A stretch of DNA of 52,322 nt, taken from positions 1-52,322 of the forward strand of contig JAWQRO010000150.1 of NCBI GenBank assembly GCA_033557835.1, in the 5' to 3' direction. Origin of the DNA: Helochares maculicollis (lineage: Eukaryota; Arthropoda; Insecta; Coleoptera; Hydrophilidae). Made by a program: the position numbers and the translations under genes. Under the pieces are notes generated by a model. That model saw only the letters and a program-made list of their open reading frames with translations. It was not told the DNA's origin and did no database searches. Positions within the stretch are counted from its first letter, which is position 1, and each line of letters starts with the position of its first letter. Shown one piece after another: positions 49,369 to 52,322 of the stretch.

Positions 49369-50391
49369 GTAAATGATGCGACACTAACACATAAACTGGG
49401 GATAGGTTACAATCGCAGGGAATGCATTAATTACTTTGTCCTCGGCGCAGTTGGGTATGACAGTCTGCAGATACTTATCAAAAACTGGCTGGAGTTGATT
49501 CATTAAAACGGATAGCGCTGGCCTCTAAATGATAAATGATCTGAGCTTTATACAAATATAGTTAATTCATACCGTTGTGACGTGTGAAATCGCAAAAATC
49601 TTTCCATTGTACGGCAATTGTCATTGCGAAACGAAAGTTAAAATCGTTCAAGTTTAATGGAAGTCGCCATTCAACCCGTTGTTATAGAAGTAATTATTAG
49701 ATTTGTCTGTTCATTTTAGTGTAAATTAATATTAAAAAATGCGATCAATTGACACGTATTTATTTAAACGTGTAAATTATTATTGCTACTTCTGTTCTAT
49801 ATTTATTTGCACGATTACAAAAAATAATCCATTTAAATCAGTGCATTAACCCTTCGGAGCATGCCTTATAATACTCAAGACTTCTTCTAATCGTAGTTTA
49901 GTTTGCTTGCTACCTATATGTATAGCAATGTGCATTATATTCTTGTAAAGTCGTGATTCAGGATAAAATTGTTGTTGTGTATCCCACGCGATCTTTAATA
50001 CATAATTTGCTAATAAACTTTTATAATGTTTTAAAAATTTGTTATGGTTGATTTTTGCTCTGCAAACTAATGTCGAACTAACGAAAAATTGTTAGCAAAG
50101 TCAAAGATTACATATATTTTTATAGAATTATAAAAAAATATGTAATATGTAATAATATTTTGTGTTGTATCAAATAAAATATTGAAAAATATGAATTAAA
50201 AATGGGAAACCTGCTCAGGAAGCTTGAAGAATTTAAAAAAGACCACGAAACTCTCAAAGTGCCACTTTCAGAGCACAAAAAGAAAGAACAATCGAGTTGG
50301 AAAAAGAAGTTAGGAAAAGAAACAGAACAATGAAATGTATTGAATAAAAAGAAAATGAAGAAGTCAAGGAAATTAACACTAGATCTACCGA

Positions 50392-50410
50392 ACCAGTCAT
50401 TTTGACTGGT
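50392..50410. repeat. Palindrome ACCAGTCATTTTGACTGGT, copy 1
   Basis: Perfect 8-bp arms around TTT. An identical copy lies 178 bp downstream, both upstream of the piggyBac-type transposase, consistent with subterminal transposase-binding repeats. Confidence 0.85.
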
Positions 50411-50569
50411 TTTAGTTTTTATTTCATAAATAGTCACCCTGTAAATGCATTTTTTTAAACTAATATATCACTTTTATAACAACAACAAAATACAAACAAT
50501 TTAATAAGTTAATTTGATTTTGAATACACAGTGCGGAAAATATTTTTTGTTTGTGGAACTTATACCAGG

Positions 50570-50588
50570 ACCAGTCATTTTGACTGGT
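50570..50588. repeat. Palindrome ACCAGTCATTTTGACTGGT, copy 2
   Basis: Identical to the 19-bp palindrome at 50392-50410, with little similarity in the immediate flanks apart from a TACC-type lead-in. Confidence 0.85.
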
Positions 50589-50869
50589 ATGTGTTTTGAT
50601 ATATTTATATGCAAATTTATAAAAAATGTATAAAAAAAATAAGAATATAAAAAGTACAAAGATGTCTAATATATCAGTATATTTTGAATTTACCTGTTTT
50701 TGGGGAATTTCCCGCATAAAAAGAGAATTCCCGCATAATATATAAATCATTTTATATCTCAGAATTTGAATGAAAATCATCATTCTTTTATTGAATTTTG
50801 TTCTGTTCAGTCTGAAATTTTGTTTTCTTTGTTGTTATAACTATTTTTATTACCCACTAATTGCTGAAA

Positions 50870-52322
50870 ATGGAAAAATGAAAATTTTTGAAATTGAATG
50901 AGATACAAGTCTTACTTTTGGAATGTTCAGACGTTGAAGGTGATGATGACATTTATAATATTGAGTGTGAATTTTTGGAAGACGAAAATAATACAGATGA
51001 TGATTGCAATCACAGTATTGAGAGCAGTGATAACGAGGAACTTGATGAAAACAATGAAGATGAATCGAGTGACGAAGGAGATAACATTTTTTTGCATAGT
51101 TTGCCAGAACGTAGTCGTATTCATGTCGAAGACGTGTACTCTTCTAGTTATGAAGAGGAAAGCATTCAAAATTTACCATTGAAGTTTCTGCAAGTGGAAC
51201 TATTTGGCAAAAAATAGGAAAAGGAGGTGCTGCTGGAAGATTACCAAGTCATTGCATATTCAAAGATTCATCTGGGCCTACAGCACATGCTAAGAGGAAT
51301 ATTATGGAAGGAGAGGTAAGCAGTGCCTTTTCACTATTGATCAATCATCATATGTTAGAGCATATACGAAATTGTACGGAATTAGAAGCGTCTAGAGTGT
51401 TAGGGAAGAAGTGGACACTTTCTATGGAGAAATTGAAAGCTTTCATTGGAATATTGTATGCCCGTGGCGCATACGAAGCAAAAGGTTGGAAATTATCATA
51501 TTTATGGAATAAAAAGTGGGGTCCAGAATTTTTTCCAAAATATGAGTAGAAATGACTTTACAGAAATGTTACGTTTTATTCGTTTCGATAAAAGAAATGA
51601 GAGAAGTCAACGTTTACGAACAGATAAATTTGCGTTAGCGTCAAATGTTTGGGATAAACTTATTGCCAATAGCCAAAACGCTTTCAAACCAGGAGCACTT
51701 ATAACAGTGGATGAACAATTATTCCCTACAAAGGCTAGATGTAGGTTTACATAGTATATGCCAAACAAACCAGACAAATTTGGGATAAAATTCTGGTTGG
51801 CGTCTGACGTTGAAACGAAATATGTAATAAATGGATTTCCATATTTAGGAAAAGATGAAACATGAAATTCATTAACTTCTCTCAGTGAGTATGTTGTAAC
51901 AAAATTGGTAGAACCTTATACCATGAAAGGTAGGTCTGTGACAACCGACAATTATTTTACCAGCCTTCCTTTGGTTTCAAAATTATTAGACCAAAATACA
52001 ACATTGGTTGGTACAGTACGTTCCAACAAACGGGAACTACCAAAAATATGCAAAATAAAAAAAGATGGTATGGAACGTTTTTCAACATTTCTATATAAAA
52101 CAAATAACTGTACGCTTACAATTTATAAGAGTAAGCCCAACAAAAAAGTTATTTTATGGAGTACTAAACACAAAGGCGTCAAATGAGATACAGGCTCCAA
52201 GAAACTACCTGAAACTGTATCTTTTTATAATAAGACTAAATTTGGTGTTGATGTGACGGATCAAATGGCAAGGAAGTATAGTACGAAATCAGGATCCAGC
52301 CGGTGGCCACTGCAAGTATTTT
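50870..52322 (+). pseudogene. PiggyBac-type transposase pseudogene, cut by window end
   Basis: DDE-class cut-and-paste transposase that normally targets TTAA. The ATG at 50870 is followed by a stop at the fourth codon. Then come the acidic N-terminus typical of piggyBac-like proteins (about 50888-51180), the domain with HIRNCTELEAS and KLKAFIGILYARG (51300-51545, in another frame), FTEMLRFIRFDKR, and the catalytic Asp positions in VDEQLFPTKAR (51710), TTDNYFTS (51947) and GVDVTDQM (52250). Two frame changes, near 51180 and 51540, compensate one another, and in-frame stops occur near 51752, 51863 and 52184. All three catalytic Asp are retained, so decay is recent or moderate. The C-terminal Cys-rich domain and right end lie beyond the window. 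Confidence 0.9.

Larger units (their letters stand above)
49507..50869. other. Spacer with probable piggyBac 5' end
   Basis: Begins after the tentative IDUA stop. TTAA followed by CCCTTCGGAGCATGC at 49846-49864 has the form of a piggyBac target site plus terminal repeat and is a candidate left end for the downstream transposase remnant. Two identical 19-bp palindromes lie at 50392 and 50570. No other coding sequence supported. Confidence 0.45.

Noticed and set aside
1..52322. CRISPR arrays, operons, bacterial-type genes
   Set aside because: No regularly spaced direct repeats and no intron-free gene cluster; all supported genes are spliced eukaryotic genes.

Overview
This window is nuclear DNA from an insect. 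It is AT-rich, with spliced genes on both strands, GT-AG introns, a secreted chitin-binding (peritrophin) gene, and mariner, piggyBac and RTE-type transposon remnants. A beetle or another holometabolous insect is plausible, but the sequence does not settle the order. Gene models were built by eye from conserved protein blocks and splice-site phase. For most genes every exon junction keeps phase and the total length is a multiple of three.

Layout. (1) 1-4041, minus: spartin (MIT + senescence domains), whose last exons lie outside the window. (2) 4591-9630, plus: mitochondrial Hsp70 (mortalin/Hsc70-5). It shares a 550-bp divergent promoter with spartin that contains a perfect three-unit heat-shock element. 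(3) 13288-14556, minus: an unrecognised 345-aa protein. (4) 17255-22455, plus: the NSL-complex subunit KANSL3 (fly Rcd1). (5) 24614-26677, minus: EME1/Mms4, the non-catalytic partner of MUS81. (6) 27241-27640, minus: a small secreted Pro/Tyr-rich protein using a GC-AG intron. (7) 28957-33732, minus: PRADC1, a secreted PA-domain protein. (8) 35293-39975, plus: EDRF1, a TPR protein. (9) 42844 to about 49.5 kb, plus: the lysosomal enzyme alpha-L-iduronidase (IDUA). It hosts a tRNA-His gene in intron 2 and, in intron 7 on the opposite strand, a complete five-domain chitin-binding protein gene. (10) 50870-52322: a piggyBac-type transposase pseudogene cut by the window end.

Mobile DNA: three copies of one mariner family, each ending in CTAG-type terminal repeats, lie at 23.1, 31.0 and 38.6 kb. 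Two sit in introns (PRADC1, EDRF1) and one between the convergent KANSL3 and EME1 genes. A decayed RTE-like non-LTR element lies at 40.3-41.9 kb.

The genes are mostly unrelated housekeeping functions and form no pathway. I found no convincing wholly new system. The observations most worth a second look are the heat-shock element in the spartin/mortalin promoter, the nested genes inside IDUA, the GC-AG-spliced secreted peptide, the repeated palindrome upstream of the piggyBac remnant, and an isolated 25-bp-stem hairpin at 11.8 kb.
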